Below, one piece after another: positions 17,800 through 26,811 of a stretch of DNA of 64,000 nt (positions are counted from its first letter, which is position 1; every line of letters begins with the position of its first letter). The notes under the pieces were generated by a model that was given only the letters and a program-made list of their open reading frames with translations, was not told where the DNA came from and searched no databases. This DNA is from Psychroserpens sp. SPM9 (GTDB lineage Bacteria > Bacteroidota > Bacteroidia > Flavobacteriales > Flavobacteriaceae): contig NZ_JANZNR010000005.1 in NCBI RefSeq assembly GCF_025153525.1, forward strand, positions 186,001-250,000, in the 5' to 3' direction. The translations under genes and the position numbers were made by a program.

Positions 17800-19755
17800 A
17801 TGAAACTAAAACTCTTAGGATTTTGCCTGGTAATTTTGATGTTTTCCTGTAAAGAGGACACCAAAGACAAAGCTATGGCAGAGCGCGAAATTCAACATTA
17901 TACCATTGAACAATTTATGGACAATGAAGCTGTAGGTGGTGGGAGCTTTTCTGCAGATAATAGTCAAGTACTGGTATCCAGTAACCGATCGGGAATTTAC
18001 AACGTTTACACGATACCTGTGGAAGGTGGAGAAATGACAGCGGTTACGCAATCTGATAGTACGTCTATTTTTGCCGAATCCTATTTTCCAAATGATAATC
18101 GCATGTTATTAAGTGCCGATGGAAATGGTGACGAGATTGACCATCTCTTTGTTAGAGAACTTGACGGAACCATAAAAGATATCACTCCAGAAAAAGGAGC
18201 CAAATCTAATTTTTATGGATGGTCTGAGGATGACAACTATTTATACTTTGGATCTAATAAACGAAACCCCAAATATTTCGACATCTATAAAATGTCTATC
18301 GATGATTATACTTCGGAAATGATTTATCAGGATGATACTGGACTCAGTTTTTCGGGCATGTCTGATGATGAAAACTATTTTGCGTTATCAAAAAACTTAA
18401 ACACTAACGATACGGACTTGTTTCTTTACAATGTCAATACCAAAGAGAAAATTAAAATAAACGATAATCAAAGTGGTAATTCTGCTGAAGACTTTTCTAA
18501 AGATCATAGCACCTTTTATTACACCACTGATGACGGTTCAGAATTTGCTTATTTAATGGCTTATGATTTAGCTACCAAAGAAAAGAAAAAAGTCGCCGAG
18601 AAATCCTGGGATATTATGGGAAGTGGCTTCACCTCTCAAGGTTCGTACCTGGTTATCTATGTTAATGAAGATGGAAAAAATGTTATTGAAGTCTTAGATT
18701 CCCAAAGCATGTCTCCTATTGATTTACCAGATTTTGGAGACAAAAGCATCACCAGTGTTAGTTTTAGTGATGACGAAAAATGGATGCGCATGTATGTTGG
18801 AGGCTCTAATGCGCCTTCAGATTTATACACCTATAATTTAGAAACCAAAGCGCAGCACAAACTTACCAATGTGCTTAACAGTGCTATAAACGCCGAAGAT
18901 TTAGTAACCGCTAAAGTGGTGCGTTATAAGTCTTTTGATGGCACAGTGATTCCTGCAATTTATTACGTACCACATCAAGCTTCAAAAGACCATAAAGTTC
19001 CGGCTATGGTTTGGGTACATGGTGGTCCTGGAGGACAAACACGTCAAGGGTTTAGCTCTTTAATTCAATATATGGTTAATCATGGTTATGCCGTTTTAGC
19101 AGTCAATAATCGTGGAAGTAGTGGCTACGGAAAAACGTTTTATCAAATGGATGATTTAAACCATGGAGAGAAAGATCTACAAGATTGTGTAGAAGGAAAA
19201 AACTGGTTAGCAACACAACCAGAAATTGATGGCGATAAAATTGGTATTATTGGAGGCTCCTATGGTGGTTACATGACTATGGCTGCATTAACCTATACAC
19301 CTGAAGAATTTGACGTAGGTGTCAACATTTATGGAGTTACCAATTGGATTCGGACATTAAAAAGCATTCCACCGTATTGGGAATCGTTTAGAGAATCGTT
19401 GTATTTAGAATTAGGTGATCCTTACTCTGCTGATTCCACACGTTTAAAACGTATTTCACCATTATTTCATACCGATAAAGTGACCAAACCTTTAATTGTT
19501 TTACAAGGTGCTCAAGACCCAAGAGTACTGCAGGTAGAGAGTGATGAAATCGTTGCTGGCGTTAGAAAAAACAATGTTCCGGTAGAATATGTGTTATTTG
19601 AAGATGAAGGTCATGGTTTTATAAAAAAGGAGAACCAGATTGAAGCTTATAGCCGTATTTTGAAATTCTTAGACACACATCTTAAAAAAGAAAAAGCACC
19701 TGTAGATGGTGAAACAGAAAGCACCGAAATTGAAGTCGAAGACGCGACCAAATAA
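17800..19755 (+). CDS. Prolyl oligopeptidase family (S9) lipoprotein peptidase
   Basis: A 651-residue serine peptidase. The start is a lipoprotein signal (LMFSCKED, Cys17), so the enzyme is probably membrane-anchored outside the cytoplasm. Residues about 40-370 form a WD/TolB-like propeller. The C-terminal alpha/beta-hydrolase domain has the oxyanion region HGGPGG, the nucleophile motif GGSYGGY, an acid in QGAQDPRV and the His in DEGHGF. It would cleave short peptides. A Glu-rich tail ends the protein. The next gene is convergent, separated by a strong bidirectional hairpin. Confidence 0.92.
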   Translation: MKLKLLGFCLVILMFSCKEDTKDKAMAEREIQHYTIEQFMDNEAVGGGSFSADNSQVLVSSNRSGIYNVYTIPVEGGEMTAVTQSDSTSIFAESYFPNDNRMLLSADGNGDEIDHLFVRELDGTIKDITPEKGAKSNFYGWSEDDNYLYFGSNKRNPKYFDIYKMSIDDYTSEMIYQDDTGLSFSGMSDDENYFALSKNLNTNDTDLFLYNVNTKEKIKINDNQSGNSAEDFSKDHSTFYYTTDDGSEFAYLMAYDLATKEKKKVAEKSWDIMGSGFTSQGSYLVIYVNEDGKNVIEVLDSQSMSPIDLPDFGDKSITSVSFSDDEKWMRMYVGGSNAPSDLYTYNLETKAQHKLTNVLNSAINAEDLVTAKVVRYKSFDGTVIPAIYYVPHQASKDHKVPAMVWVHGGPGGQTRQGFSSLIQYMVNHGYAVLAVNNRGSSGYGKTFYQMDDLNHGEKDLQDCVEGKNWLATQPEIDGDKIGIIGGSYGGYMTMAALTYTPEEFDVGVNIYGVTNWIRTLKSIPPYWESFRESLYLELGDPYSADSTRLKRISPLFHTDKVTKPLIVLQGAQDPRVLQVESDEIVAGVRKNNVPVEYVLFEDEGHGFIKKENQIEAYSRILKFLDTHLKKEKAPVDGETESTEIEVEDATK

Positions 19756-19780
19756 AATACTGTAACCAACATATTCATAA

Positions 19781-19809
19781 AAAAGCTTGAGCAAATTGCT
19801 CAAGCTTTT
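19781..19809. terminator. Bidirectional terminator between S9 peptidase and usp2
   Basis: AAAAGCTTGAGC pairs with GCTCAAGCTTTT around an AAATT centre. Flanking T-rich sequence on the + strand (CTTCTTT) and A-rich sequence on the left make it work in either direction. It lies between two convergent genes. Confidence 0.85.
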
Positions 19810-19855
19810 CTTCTTTAGTCTCTAATAAATAACGAACTAATAACGAACAAAAGAA

Positions 19856-20677
19856 CTAAATTTTAAATGTAATGACTGGAAGTGTGGCATGATTTGCGAC
19901 ATCTTCAGAAATACTACCTGTAAAAAAATGTGCTAAGCCTTTTCGTCCATGTGTTGGTACAGCAATCAAATCGGCACCTAACAGATTAGAAGCATTTAAA
20001 ATGCCTTTTTCTACCGTATAGTCTGAAGTATAATGCACATCATTTAGCTTATCTAAATTTCCATCAGCAGTCTGTAAAAAATCAGCAACAGTAGCTTCCA
20101 TTTCGGCTGAACTCTTAAAACTTTCACCTGGAACATTCACATGAATTAATTTAATATGATCAAATAACTGTCGAGCTTTTAAATAAGGTGCCACCATTTC
20201 TTTAGAAAAATCGCTGGCAAAAGTAACCGTTTCAAAATCTATTTTTGAGGGTTTCTGTTTGACTACTAAGACTGGAATTTCAGAAGAACGTACAACTTTC
20301 TCTGTGTTTGATCCTACAAATATTTCAGATAAACCACTTGTCCCATGAGAGCCCATAACAATCAAATCGGCTTGGTGTTCTTCAGCAACTTCGGCAACTT
20401 CACTAAACACTTTAAAGTGTTTTACAATGGGTGTAATGCTAATGCCCTCAAGAAAATCTTTATTTAAAAATGATTCAAATTTTTGTTCAGCTAATTTTAG
20501 AAAAAACACCATTTTCTCATTGTGTTCATTGCTCGAATCGGTCACACGACCTTTATCGATTTCTAACATGTGTAACACCAATAATTCAGCATTATAGCGT
20601 TGTGCCATTAATGCAGCGGTTTCCAATGCATATTCTGAATATTTAGAAAAATCTACAGGTACTATTATCTTATTCAT
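19856..20677 (-). CDS. Universal stress protein, two Usp domains
   Basis: A 273-residue protein with two Usp domains. The first opens with IIVPVDFSKYSEYALE and has the nucleotide loop VMGSHGTSGLSEIFVGSNT. The second ends with AVPTHGRKGLAHFFTGSIS, so both halves keep glycine-loop motifs, unlike the copy at 12449. I start at the ATG of MNKIIVPVDF (20677); the in-frame GTG at 20728 would add 17 residues that are not Usp-like. Its upstream region shows no ATGAC-N4-ATCAT site. It probably binds ATP and acts in stress survival. Confidence 0.9.
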   Translation of the reverse strand: MNKIIVPVDFSKYSEYALETAALMAQRYNAELLVLHMLEIDKGRVTDSSNEHNEKMVFFLKLAEQKFESFLNKDFLEGISITPIVKHFKVFSEVAEVAEEHQADLIVMGSHGTSGLSEIFVGSNTEKVVRSSEIPVLVVKQKPSKIDFETVTFASDFSKEMVAPYLKARQLFDHIKLIHVNVPGESFKSSAEMEATVADFLQTADGNLDKLNDVHYTSDYTVEKGILNASNLLGADLIAVPTHGRKGLAHFFTGSISEDVANHATLPVITFKI

Positions 20678-20762
20678 GATATTATAAGTTTTTGGGTTTG
20701 TTACATTAAATATATAGGTTTTGTTCACCTATAAAACTTTTTAAAATTAATTTAACACTAAG

Positions 20763-22127
20763 TTAAACAGTCATAGAAAACAAAGGTGTATCGGGTTGTT
20801 TTCGTTGCAATAATACATCAAAGGCCATACATACATTTCTAACAAAAGGTTGCCCTTTTGAAGTGATTTTTAAGCTTTCATTGTCGAGGGTTACTAAACC
20901 GTCAATTTCCAATTCTTTTAGACGAGGCAGAACCGTTTGCATAGTCTCTACATAAAGTGATTTATCTGACCAACTGGTTTCAAATTGGCACATTAAATTT
21001 AAAATATGTTGTCTAATGACTAGGTCTTCTGTACTCAAAATATGACCTCTGTTTACCGGAATTACACCTTGATCTACAAGGTCACAATACGCTTCTACAC
21101 CTTTCACATTTTGAGAAAACCCATACCAGCTATCACTAATTGAGGAAACCCCTAAACCTATCATGGTTTGCGTCTTTGACGTCGTATACCCCATGAAATT
21201 ACGATGCAGTTTATGATGTAATTTTGCTTTATATAAGGTATCCGTTTGTAAGGCAAAATGATCCATTCCAACGTCGTGGTATCCCGATTGACAGAGCAAT
21301 TTTTTCCCTAATTCATACTGAGCTCGTTTTGAAGTTCCGCTTGGTAAATCGGAGTCCTTAAAACCACGTTGCCCATTACCTTTAAGCCAAGGTACGTGTG
21401 CGTAACTATAAAAGGCGATTCGATCTGGCATTAATGTTTTTGTGAGTTCTATTGTTTTAGCAACATGTGCTTCGGTTTGAAAAGGTAAACCAAAAATAAT
21501 ATCATGTCCAACAGAGTTATACCCTATGTCTCGGGCTGCTACTGTTGCCTGCTTAACCGTTTCGAAAGGTTGAATGCGATGAATTGCTTTCTGAACGTCT
21601 TCGTTATAATCTTGAACACCAAAACTGACACGTGAAAACCCAAGGTTGTAAAGGGTTTGTAAATGCTGCTGAGTGGTGTTATTTGGATGGCCTTCAAAAC
21701 TAAATTCATAGTCATCGGCTAGTGTCGCACAACTTAAAACACCTTTGATTAGAATTTCCAGATTTTCTGGAGAAAAAAATGTAGGTGTCCCGCCTCCAAT
21801 ATGGAGTTCTTTAATTTTCGGCCTTCCATTTAACAACTCACGATACAAACTCCATTCTTTTAAAACCGCTGCAATATAAGGTGCTTCTACATCGTGACGT
21901 TTGGTGATGCGTTTATTACATCCACAAAACGTACAGAGTTGCTCGCAAAAGGGTAAATGAATGTAAAGGCTAATACCTTCTTTAACATTACTTTCGTCAA
22001 AAGAAACTTTGACTGAAGTCTTCCAGTTTTCAAGTGAAAATGATGACGTATCCCAATACGGAACCGTTGGATAACTTGTATAACGCGGTCCTGCCACATT
22101 ATACTTTTGGACTAATGAATTGCACAT
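20763..22127 (-). CDS. hemN: Oxygen-independent coproporphyrinogen III oxidase HemN
   Basis: A 454-residue radical-SAM enzyme that converts coproporphyrinogen III to protoporphyrinogen IX without oxygen. The cluster motif CEQLCTFCGC gives Cys61, Cys65 and Cys68 (CX3CX2C, plus the HemN-typical extra Cys70). ELHIGGGTPTFF and SFGVQDYN follow, and a winged C-terminal HemN domain is present. The N-terminal NVAGPRYTSYPT is the HemN signature that separates it from HemW. A predicted Fnr-type promoter sits directly upstream, so it would be induced when oxygen is low. Confidence 0.95.
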   Translation of the reverse strand: MCNSLVQKYNVAGPRYTSYPTVPYWDTSSFSLENWKTSVKVSFDESNVKEGISLYIHLPFCEQLCTFCGCNKRITKRHDVEAPYIAAVLKEWSLYRELLNGRPKIKELHIGGGTPTFFSPENLEILIKGVLSCATLADDYEFSFEGHPNNTTQQHLQTLYNLGFSRVSFGVQDYNEDVQKAIHRIQPFETVKQATVAARDIGYNSVGHDIIFGLPFQTEAHVAKTIELTKTLMPDRIAFYSYAHVPWLKGNGQRGFKDSDLPSGTSKRAQYELGKKLLCQSGYHDVGMDHFALQTDTLYKAKLHHKLHRNFMGYTTSKTQTMIGLGVSSISDSWYGFSQNVKGVEAYCDLVDQGVIPVNRGHILSTEDLVIRQHILNLMCQFETSWSDKSLYVETMQTVLPRLKELEIDGLVTLDNESLKITSKGQPFVRNVCMAFDVLLQRKQPDTPLFSMTV

Positions 22128-22144
22128 ACCTTAACAATTTGACT

Positions 22145-22188
22145 CAAAGTTACTGGCATTAAGCAGTATAAAATATGATAAATGTCAT
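22145..22188 (-). promoter_or_regulatory. Fnr-type operator and -7 element before hemN
   Basis: Read toward hemN, the operator ATGACATTTATCAT occupies 22188-22175. An exact TAnnTTTG element, TAACTTTG, occupies 22152-22145. Its first base is 29.5 from the operator centre, the same spacing as at ccoI, ccoS and usp. The predicted transcription start is near 22140, leaving a leader of about 13 bases. Confidence 0.72.
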
Positions 22189-22270
22189 ATCCAGAAAATA
22201 AGCTGAAAAATTTTCTATCGGTTTAAATATTGATTATCTTTCAGCATAATTAACACTTAAAACAAAACCA

Positions 22271-22894
22271 ATGAAACGTTCAATTTTATACATTCCGCTA
22301 TTAGCTTTATGTTTAAGTATTTCGTGTAAATCTGATAAAAAAGAAGCGGTCACTCCAGAGACTGAATCTAATGCTAAAGAGGTTCCACCTCCACCGCCTC
22401 CACCGCCAATTAATAAGGATGAGCCAGAATATTACAAAGACTCAAAAAAAGTAACGCTTTCATTAGAATCTAAAAGTAATAGTGGTGTCACTGGTAATGT
22501 TGTATTTAAGCAAGACCATGGTGTTGTGACGATGATAGCTGTAATGAGCGGTTTATCTGAAGGTGAGCATGCCATTCATATTCATCAAACTGCCGATTGT
22601 ACTGCTGATGACGGATCTTCGTCTGGCGGACACTGGAACCCAACTGCACAACCACATGGAAAATGGGGTGATGAAGCTGGGTATCACAAAGGTGATATAG
22701 GAAACTTTACTGCAGATGCCAAAGGTCATGCCACCATCACTAAAGTAACAGACGAATGGTGTATAGGTTGCGGTGATGAAACTAAAGATATCATTGGCAA
22801 AGCTATAATAGTACATCAAGGTGTCGATGATTTTAAATCTCAACCTTCTGGTGCTGCTGGAAGCCGTGTTAGTTGTGGCGGAATTATAGAGTAA
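22271..22894 (+). CDS. sodC: Cu/Zn superoxide dismutase lipoprotein
   Basis: A 207-residue lipoprotein (lipobox LSISC, Cys19) with a polyproline linker at about 39-46 and a Cu/Zn-SOD domain. Metal ligands are intact: copper H103, H105, H121 and H182; zinc H121, H129, H139 and D142. The structural disulfide Cys110/Cys202 and the active-site Arg199 are also present. An extra CIGC pair (Cys164, Cys167) is not part of the canonical fold. It removes superoxide in the periplasm or at the cell surface. A hairpin terminator follows before the sigma factor gene. Confidence 0.95.
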   Translation: MKRSILYIPLLALCLSISCKSDKKEAVTPETESNAKEVPPPPPPPPINKDEPEYYKDSKKVTLSLESKSNSGVTGNVVFKQDHGVVTMIAVMSGLSEGEHAIHIHQTADCTADDGSSSGGHWNPTAQPHGKWGDEAGYHKGDIGNFTADAKGHATITKVTDEWCIGCGDETKDIIGKAIIVHQGVDDFKSQPSGAAGSRVSCGGIIE

Positions 22895-22918
22895 TCAGCG
22901 TAACAATAAACAACCAAT

Positions 22919-22942
22919 AAAAGCTACCAGTGGTAGCTTTTT
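22919..22942 (+). terminator. Intrinsic terminator after sodC
   Basis: AAAAGCTACC pairs with GGTAGCTTTT across an AGT loop, and the stem ends in a T-run. It lies 24 bases after the sodC stop and 34 before the sigma factor start, so the two genes are probably separate units. Confidence 0.85.
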
Positions 22943-22975
22943 CAATTATCTTTAACTGCACTTAATCCTAAAGCC

Positions 22976-23506
22976 ATGCAATTAGACATTTTAATTTCTC
23001 AGTTTCAAAAGAAAGATGAAAAAGCTTTTGAACAACTTTACAACATGTACAGCGATAGTATGCATGGTGTTATTTATAACATCGTGAGAGACCATGAAAT
23101 CGCTGAAGAAGTCATGCAAGATGTCTTTATTAAAGCCTGGCATAAATCAGATTCGTATAATTCTAAAAAAGGCCGCTTTTTCACATGGATTCTCAACATT
23201 GCCAGAAATGCAGCCATTGACAAAACCCGATCCAAAGCTTATAAAAACACAGGCAAAAACCTTAATGCTGAATTTTTCGTAGATATTTTAGAAACCTCTG
23301 AAAACCTAAACGATAAGGTTGATGCTATTGGAATAGGCAAATATGTTAAAGCCCTTGGTGAAAAATGTAAGAAAATAATTGAATACTTATATTTTAAAGG
23401 ATTTACACAAAAAGAAACTTCTGAAGAATTAGATATTCCGATAGGAACTATAAAAACTAGAAACAGAAACTGTATCAAGGATTTAAGAGCAATGGTTTTA
23501 GAATAA
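22976..23506 (+). CDS. ECF RNA polymerase sigma factor
   Basis: A 176-residue extracytoplasmic-function sigma factor. Region 2 spans about 10-80 (FEQLYNMYSDSM, EIAEEVMQDVFIKAW, GRFFTWILNIARN). Region 4 spans about 120-173 (CKKIIEYLYFKGFTQKETSEELDIPIGTIKTR, given here as its two ends CKKIIEYL and GTIKTR). It directs RNA polymerase to a dedicated promoter class. The next gene starts one base after its stop and encodes a membrane anti-sigma factor. The opposing DUF4331/TPR/TonB operon is a plausible target set. Confidence 0.92.
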   Translation: MQLDILISQFQKKDEKAFEQLYNMYSDSMHGVIYNIVRDHEIAEEVMQDVFIKAWHKSDSYNSKKGRFFTWILNIARNAAIDKTRSKAYKNTGKNLNAEFFVDILETSENLNDKVDAIGIGKYVKALGEKCKKIIEYLYFKGFTQKETSEELDIPIGTIKTRNRNCIKDLRAMVLE

Positions 23507-23507
23507 T

Positions 23508-24311
23508 ATGGATATAAAAAATTACATAGAATCAGGAATTTTAGAGCTCTTTGTGGCAGGTCAATTGACTGAAAACGAAAACAAAGCTGTTCAAGAAATG
23601 ATGCTAAAACATCCTGAAGTTTTACAGGAAGTTCTTGAGATAGAATCGGCAGTAATTAAACTGTCGTCTGCTATGGCTCCTGGAGATAACAAACATTTAC
23701 TACAACTCATTAAAGACAAATTACAATTAGGCGGTAAAACTGTAAAAGTTGTTTCTATTGAAAAATCGAAATACAACTGGATAACTTATACCGGATGGGC
23801 AGCTGCACTAATTGTTGGTGCTGGTTTATTATGGACATTAAACCAAAACAAGCAATTAGAGGTACAAGTTTCTGATGCTGAAATTGAAAAAGCGTATTTA
23901 GAAGTTCAGATTGAAAACGCAAAAACCGATTTAGCAGCTAAAGAACACCTACTAAATGTATTAAGAGATCGACATATTATTGCGGTACCATTAGGTGGCC
24001 AAGGTAATTTTGCTGATAGCTATGCAAAAGTGTATTGGAATAAAGCCGATAATAGCATTTATTTAGATGCACAAGGCTTACCAAATGCTCCTGAAGGGAA
24101 AGTATGGCAAGTATGGTCGTTAACCTTAAACCCATTAACACCAACAAGTTTAGGTACTATTGATAACTTTAACGACGACGATAATAAGATCTTTAATATC
24201 GCTAACGCTAATGAAAGTCAGGCCTTTGGAATTACTTTAGAACCTGCAGGCGGAAGTGAAACACCTACCATGGAACAACTACATACCTTAGGTGTTGTAG
24301 CTCAACCCTAA
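23508..24311 (+). CDS. Membrane anti-sigma factor, RskA-type C-terminal domain
   Basis: A 267-residue protein. The first 80 residues are cytoplasmic and resemble an anti-sigma domain (ESGILELFVAGQLTENE, then a helical region), without a zinc HCC motif. One membrane helix lies at about 92-110 (TGWAAALIVGAGLLW). The periplasmic part has a short coiled coil (about 115-150), then the RskA-like anti-sigma-K domain (GKVWQVWSL, FGITLEPAGGSETPT). It would hold the adjacent ECF sigma inactive until a periplasmic signal appears. Confidence 0.88.
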   Translation: MDIKNYIESGILELFVAGQLTENENKAVQEMMLKHPEVLQEVLEIESAVIKLSSAMAPGDNKHLLQLIKDKLQLGGKTVKVVSIEKSKYNWITYTGWAAALIVGAGLLWTLNQNKQLEVQVSDAEIEKAYLEVQIENAKTDLAAKEHLLNVLRDRHIIAVPLGGQGNFADSYAKVYWNKADNSIYLDAQGLPNAPEGKVWQVWSLTLNPLTPTSLGTIDNFNDDDNKIFNIANANESQAFGITLEPAGGSETPTMEQLHTLGVVAQP

Positions 24312-24330
24312 CAACCTATATTTATAATTT

Positions 24331-24365
24331 AAAAAGCGTCACATTTAAGTTTGACGCTTTTTTTT
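24331..24365 (+). terminator. Terminator after the sigma/anti-sigma pair
   Basis: AAAAAGCGTCA pairs with TGACGCTTTTT across a 10-base loop, followed by further T. It lies 19 bases after the anti-sigma stop on the same strand. Confidence 0.88.
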
Positions 24366-24410
24366 ATTGTGAATAGTTAGCTTCACTTAAGAAACCTATT
24401 TCAGGAAACT

Positions 24411-24447
24411 AAAAAAAGAAAGCATCTGCTTTACTGCAGATGCTTTC
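24411..24447 (-). terminator. Terminator of the leftward TonB-receptor operon
   Basis: GAAAGCATCTGC pairs with GCAGATGCTTTC across TTTACT. Read leftward, it is followed by seven T (the A-run at 24411-24417). It lies about 115 bases after the receptor stop codon. A second perfect inverted repeat (TATCATAG/CTATGATA, 24471-24490) lies between. Confidence 0.82.
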
Positions 24448-24470
24448 AACTAACAAAAAAACTCTAAAAA

Positions 24471-24490
24471 TATCATAGTCACCTATGATA
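24471..24490. repeat. Perfect short inverted repeat
   Basis: TATCATAG and CTATGATA flank a four-base spacer (TCAC). It lies 74 bases after the TonB-receptor stop and 24 before the leftward terminator. It has no T-run of its own. It may be an RNA stem in the 3' untranslated region or a protein-binding site. Confidence 0.45.
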
Positions 24491-24563
24491 ACTCTTAAAA
24501 ATGCTTAACCAATTATTGTTAGTCTTCACCAATTAATTCCCTCAAATCATCGGTAGTAGTATT

Positions 24564-26795
24564 TTAAAATTTATAAGTCACACTTCCTTTAATAAAAAAG
24601 GGCGTTCCTGGTGTAAAATGAATTTCTTCAACAGCTTGAGCTTCGTTTTGCAAACGTGATTCTGTAGCGAATTGCGTTTCATTCCATTCGACATCAAATA
24701 GGTTTTCAATAACCAAACCTAAAGTCACATTATCAAAACTGTAATTCATATTAAAGTCGGTCACAACATAACCTTCAGCAACAATACTATTATCTTCATT
24801 CGCTGGTCTGTCATCGATATATCGATATCGAATTCCTCCTGAAAACCCATTCAAATCACTCACTGACAATCCGCCAGCTAAAGTAAAATCTGGTGCTAAC
24901 GGAATATAATCTTCGCCTGAAGCTGCTTCCAAACTTCTCGCTTTAGTTAGTGTTGCATCGGTATCAAAAAATAACCAATCATTAAACTGATAGCGAAGCC
25001 CTAAATCCAATCCGAAACGTTCGGTCTTTCCACTAGGTTCTACGATTCCGGCATCTCCAACGTAAACAAATTCTTGTTCTAGAAACAAATACCATAAGGC
25101 GGTATTTACCACCAGCTTTTTAGCAGGCTTCCATACATTTCCTAAATCTAAACCATAAGCTCTTGGTAAAATATCTTCGCCCAGATTATTCACAACCACA
25201 CGTGTGTCGTTGGAGTGAAATCCGATACCCGATTTTAAGAAAACCTGTAAATTATCTTTAGCATTATAGAAAAGATTTAATTTCGGACTTACTATAGTTT
25301 TGGTTTCTGATTGTAAAGTATAAGTGGTTTGTAATTTATCAGTGTATAAAAACTTGAAATAATCCAATCGTAAAGCAGGCGCAATTTTAAATTTTCCAAA
25401 TTCAAATTCTGCATTTAAAAATGCATCAACATTGGTTTGATTAATATCACCTAACTGGATCTGTTCTAATGTCGTTTGGCGGTTTAAAGTGTGTGATAAT
25501 TCAACATCATTATTAATATCATGTCTAAATCCTAAACCTGTAGTTAATGTCAATTCGGTAGTTCCTAAATACGTATGATGCTTAATTGCAGTGTTAGCTC
25601 CAAAGATTTGTCGGTCTTCTTTTTGTCTTATTTGATCGCCATTTATAGGGTCTTCTAAAAAGAAGGTAAAGTTTGAATACAACTCAAAAGCATAATGCGA
25701 ATAAAAGGCATTCGATGTAAATAAGGTTTTATCAGATATGTTTTTACTAAACTCTACATTGAAATTAGTACGTTCGGTCTCACCACCTTCTGTATCATCA
25801 ATGGCTCCAAAACGGGTGATATTTCCATTATCAACTTCACGTTGCGGAATTTGCCCTGAAGCATTCCACCGACTCGTAAAATGCGAAGCCGAAATACTTA
25901 ATTTGTCATTTTCGGGAGAAAAGTGTACATACTTTCCGAAGATATTTAAGCGGTTAAAATTTTGAGGCGATTCAAAAGGTCCATCTGTAGCAATATACTC
26001 GGTTGCGATATAAGCATTTTGACGCTTGGTATTTTCTAAAAGATTGAATAATCCTAATGTTCTCAAGGAATTAAAATCACCAAGAGAAAAGCTAATCTGA
26101 CTATCTTTCAAATAATCTCTGGTCGAAAAATCAACATAACCAGCTGTATTAAAATCGCCTTCTTGAGCGTAATAAGGTCCTTTTCCGAAGTCAATTTTAT
26201 TCACCGTTTCTGGAATTAAAAAGTGTAAATCACTATACCCTTGACCATGAGCATGTGATACCATATTTACAGGCATTCCATCTACCGAAATAGACACATC
26301 TGTACCATGATCAATATCAAAACCACGAAGAAATAATTGTTCTGCTTTACCGCCTCCAGCATGTTGTCCAATAATTAAACCTGGGACTTTTCGCAAAACT
26401 TCTTGTGACGAATTGACCGGACTAGTATTTAAGTCTAATCTGGTAATCGTACTTAATGTATTTAGTTCTTCGGTAATGACCATTTCTTCTAATTGAAACA
26501 TTTTTTCTTCTAATACGATGGTGAGCTTCGACTCAAAATTGGCCGCCTCTAATACCATTGTTTTTACACGATACCCTAACAAACCAATCCGTATAGAATC
26601 ACCGGGTTTACTGTCTTTTAAAACAAACACTCCGTTTTCTGAAGTGTGTGCGTGACTCTGAGAGCTTGTATTAAATACATATACAGCTTCAAGAGGCTGA
26701 TTAATTTCATTAAGTACTTCTCCTTTTAGCTCTTGCGCATAGGTATTAGCCAGCACTACTACTGAAAGTAGTGTTAAAATTTTATTTAAGTTCAT
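24564..26795 (-). CDS. TonB-dependent outer-membrane receptor
   Basis: A 743-residue outer-membrane receptor. It has a signal peptide (to about residue 20, ANTYAQE), then a CarboxypepD-regulatory-like domain (about 22-100), a plug domain (about 115-230, with LRKVPGLIIGQHAGGG and the repeated FLRGFDIDHGTDV) and a beta-barrel ending in the aromatic TYKF. It imports an unknown ligand with TonB energy. No SusD partner is adjacent, which argues against a polysaccharide-utilisation locus. It is the last gene of the DUF4331/TPR operon, 16 bases after the TPR gene. Confidence 0.92.
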   Translation of the reverse strand: MNLNKILTLLSVVVLANTYAQELKGEVLNEINQPLEAVYVFNTSSQSHAHTSENGVFVLKDSKPGDSIRIGLLGYRVKTMVLEAANFESKLTIVLEEKMFQLEEMVITEELNTLSTITRLDLNTSPVNSSQEVLRKVPGLIIGQHAGGGKAEQLFLRGFDIDHGTDVSISVDGMPVNMVSHAHGQGYSDLHFLIPETVNKIDFGKGPYYAQEGDFNTAGYVDFSTRDYLKDSQISFSLGDFNSLRTLGLFNLLENTKRQNAYIATEYIATDGPFESPQNFNRLNIFGKYVHFSPENDKLSISASHFTSRWNASGQIPQREVDNGNITRFGAIDDTEGGETERTNFNVEFSKNISDKTLFTSNAFYSHYAFELYSNFTFFLEDPINGDQIRQKEDRQIFGANTAIKHHTYLGTTELTLTTGLGFRHDINNDVELSHTLNRQTTLEQIQLGDINQTNVDAFLNAEFEFGKFKIAPALRLDYFKFLYTDKLQTTYTLQSETKTIVSPKLNLFYNAKDNLQVFLKSGIGFHSNDTRVVVNNLGEDILPRAYGLDLGNVWKPAKKLVVNTALWYLFLEQEFVYVGDAGIVEPSGKTERFGLDLGLRYQFNDWLFFDTDATLTKARSLEAASGEDYIPLAPDFTLAGGLSVSDLNGFSGGIRYRYIDDRPANEDNSIVAEGYVVTDFNMNYSFDNVTLGLVIENLFDVEWNETQFATESRLQNEAQAVEEIHFTPGTPFFIKGSVTYKF

Positions 26796-26811
26796 GATAT
26801 TAGGGTCTTAA

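Noticed and set aside
20678-20728. GTG-initiated extension of the second universal stress protein
   Set aside because: The extra 17 residues do not belong to the Usp fold, which begins at MNKIIVPVDF.
24471-24490. Inverted repeat TATCATAG/CTATGATA as another Fnr site
   Set aside because: The half-sites are in the opposite order (TCAT then ATGA), and it lies downstream of genes, not near a -7 element.
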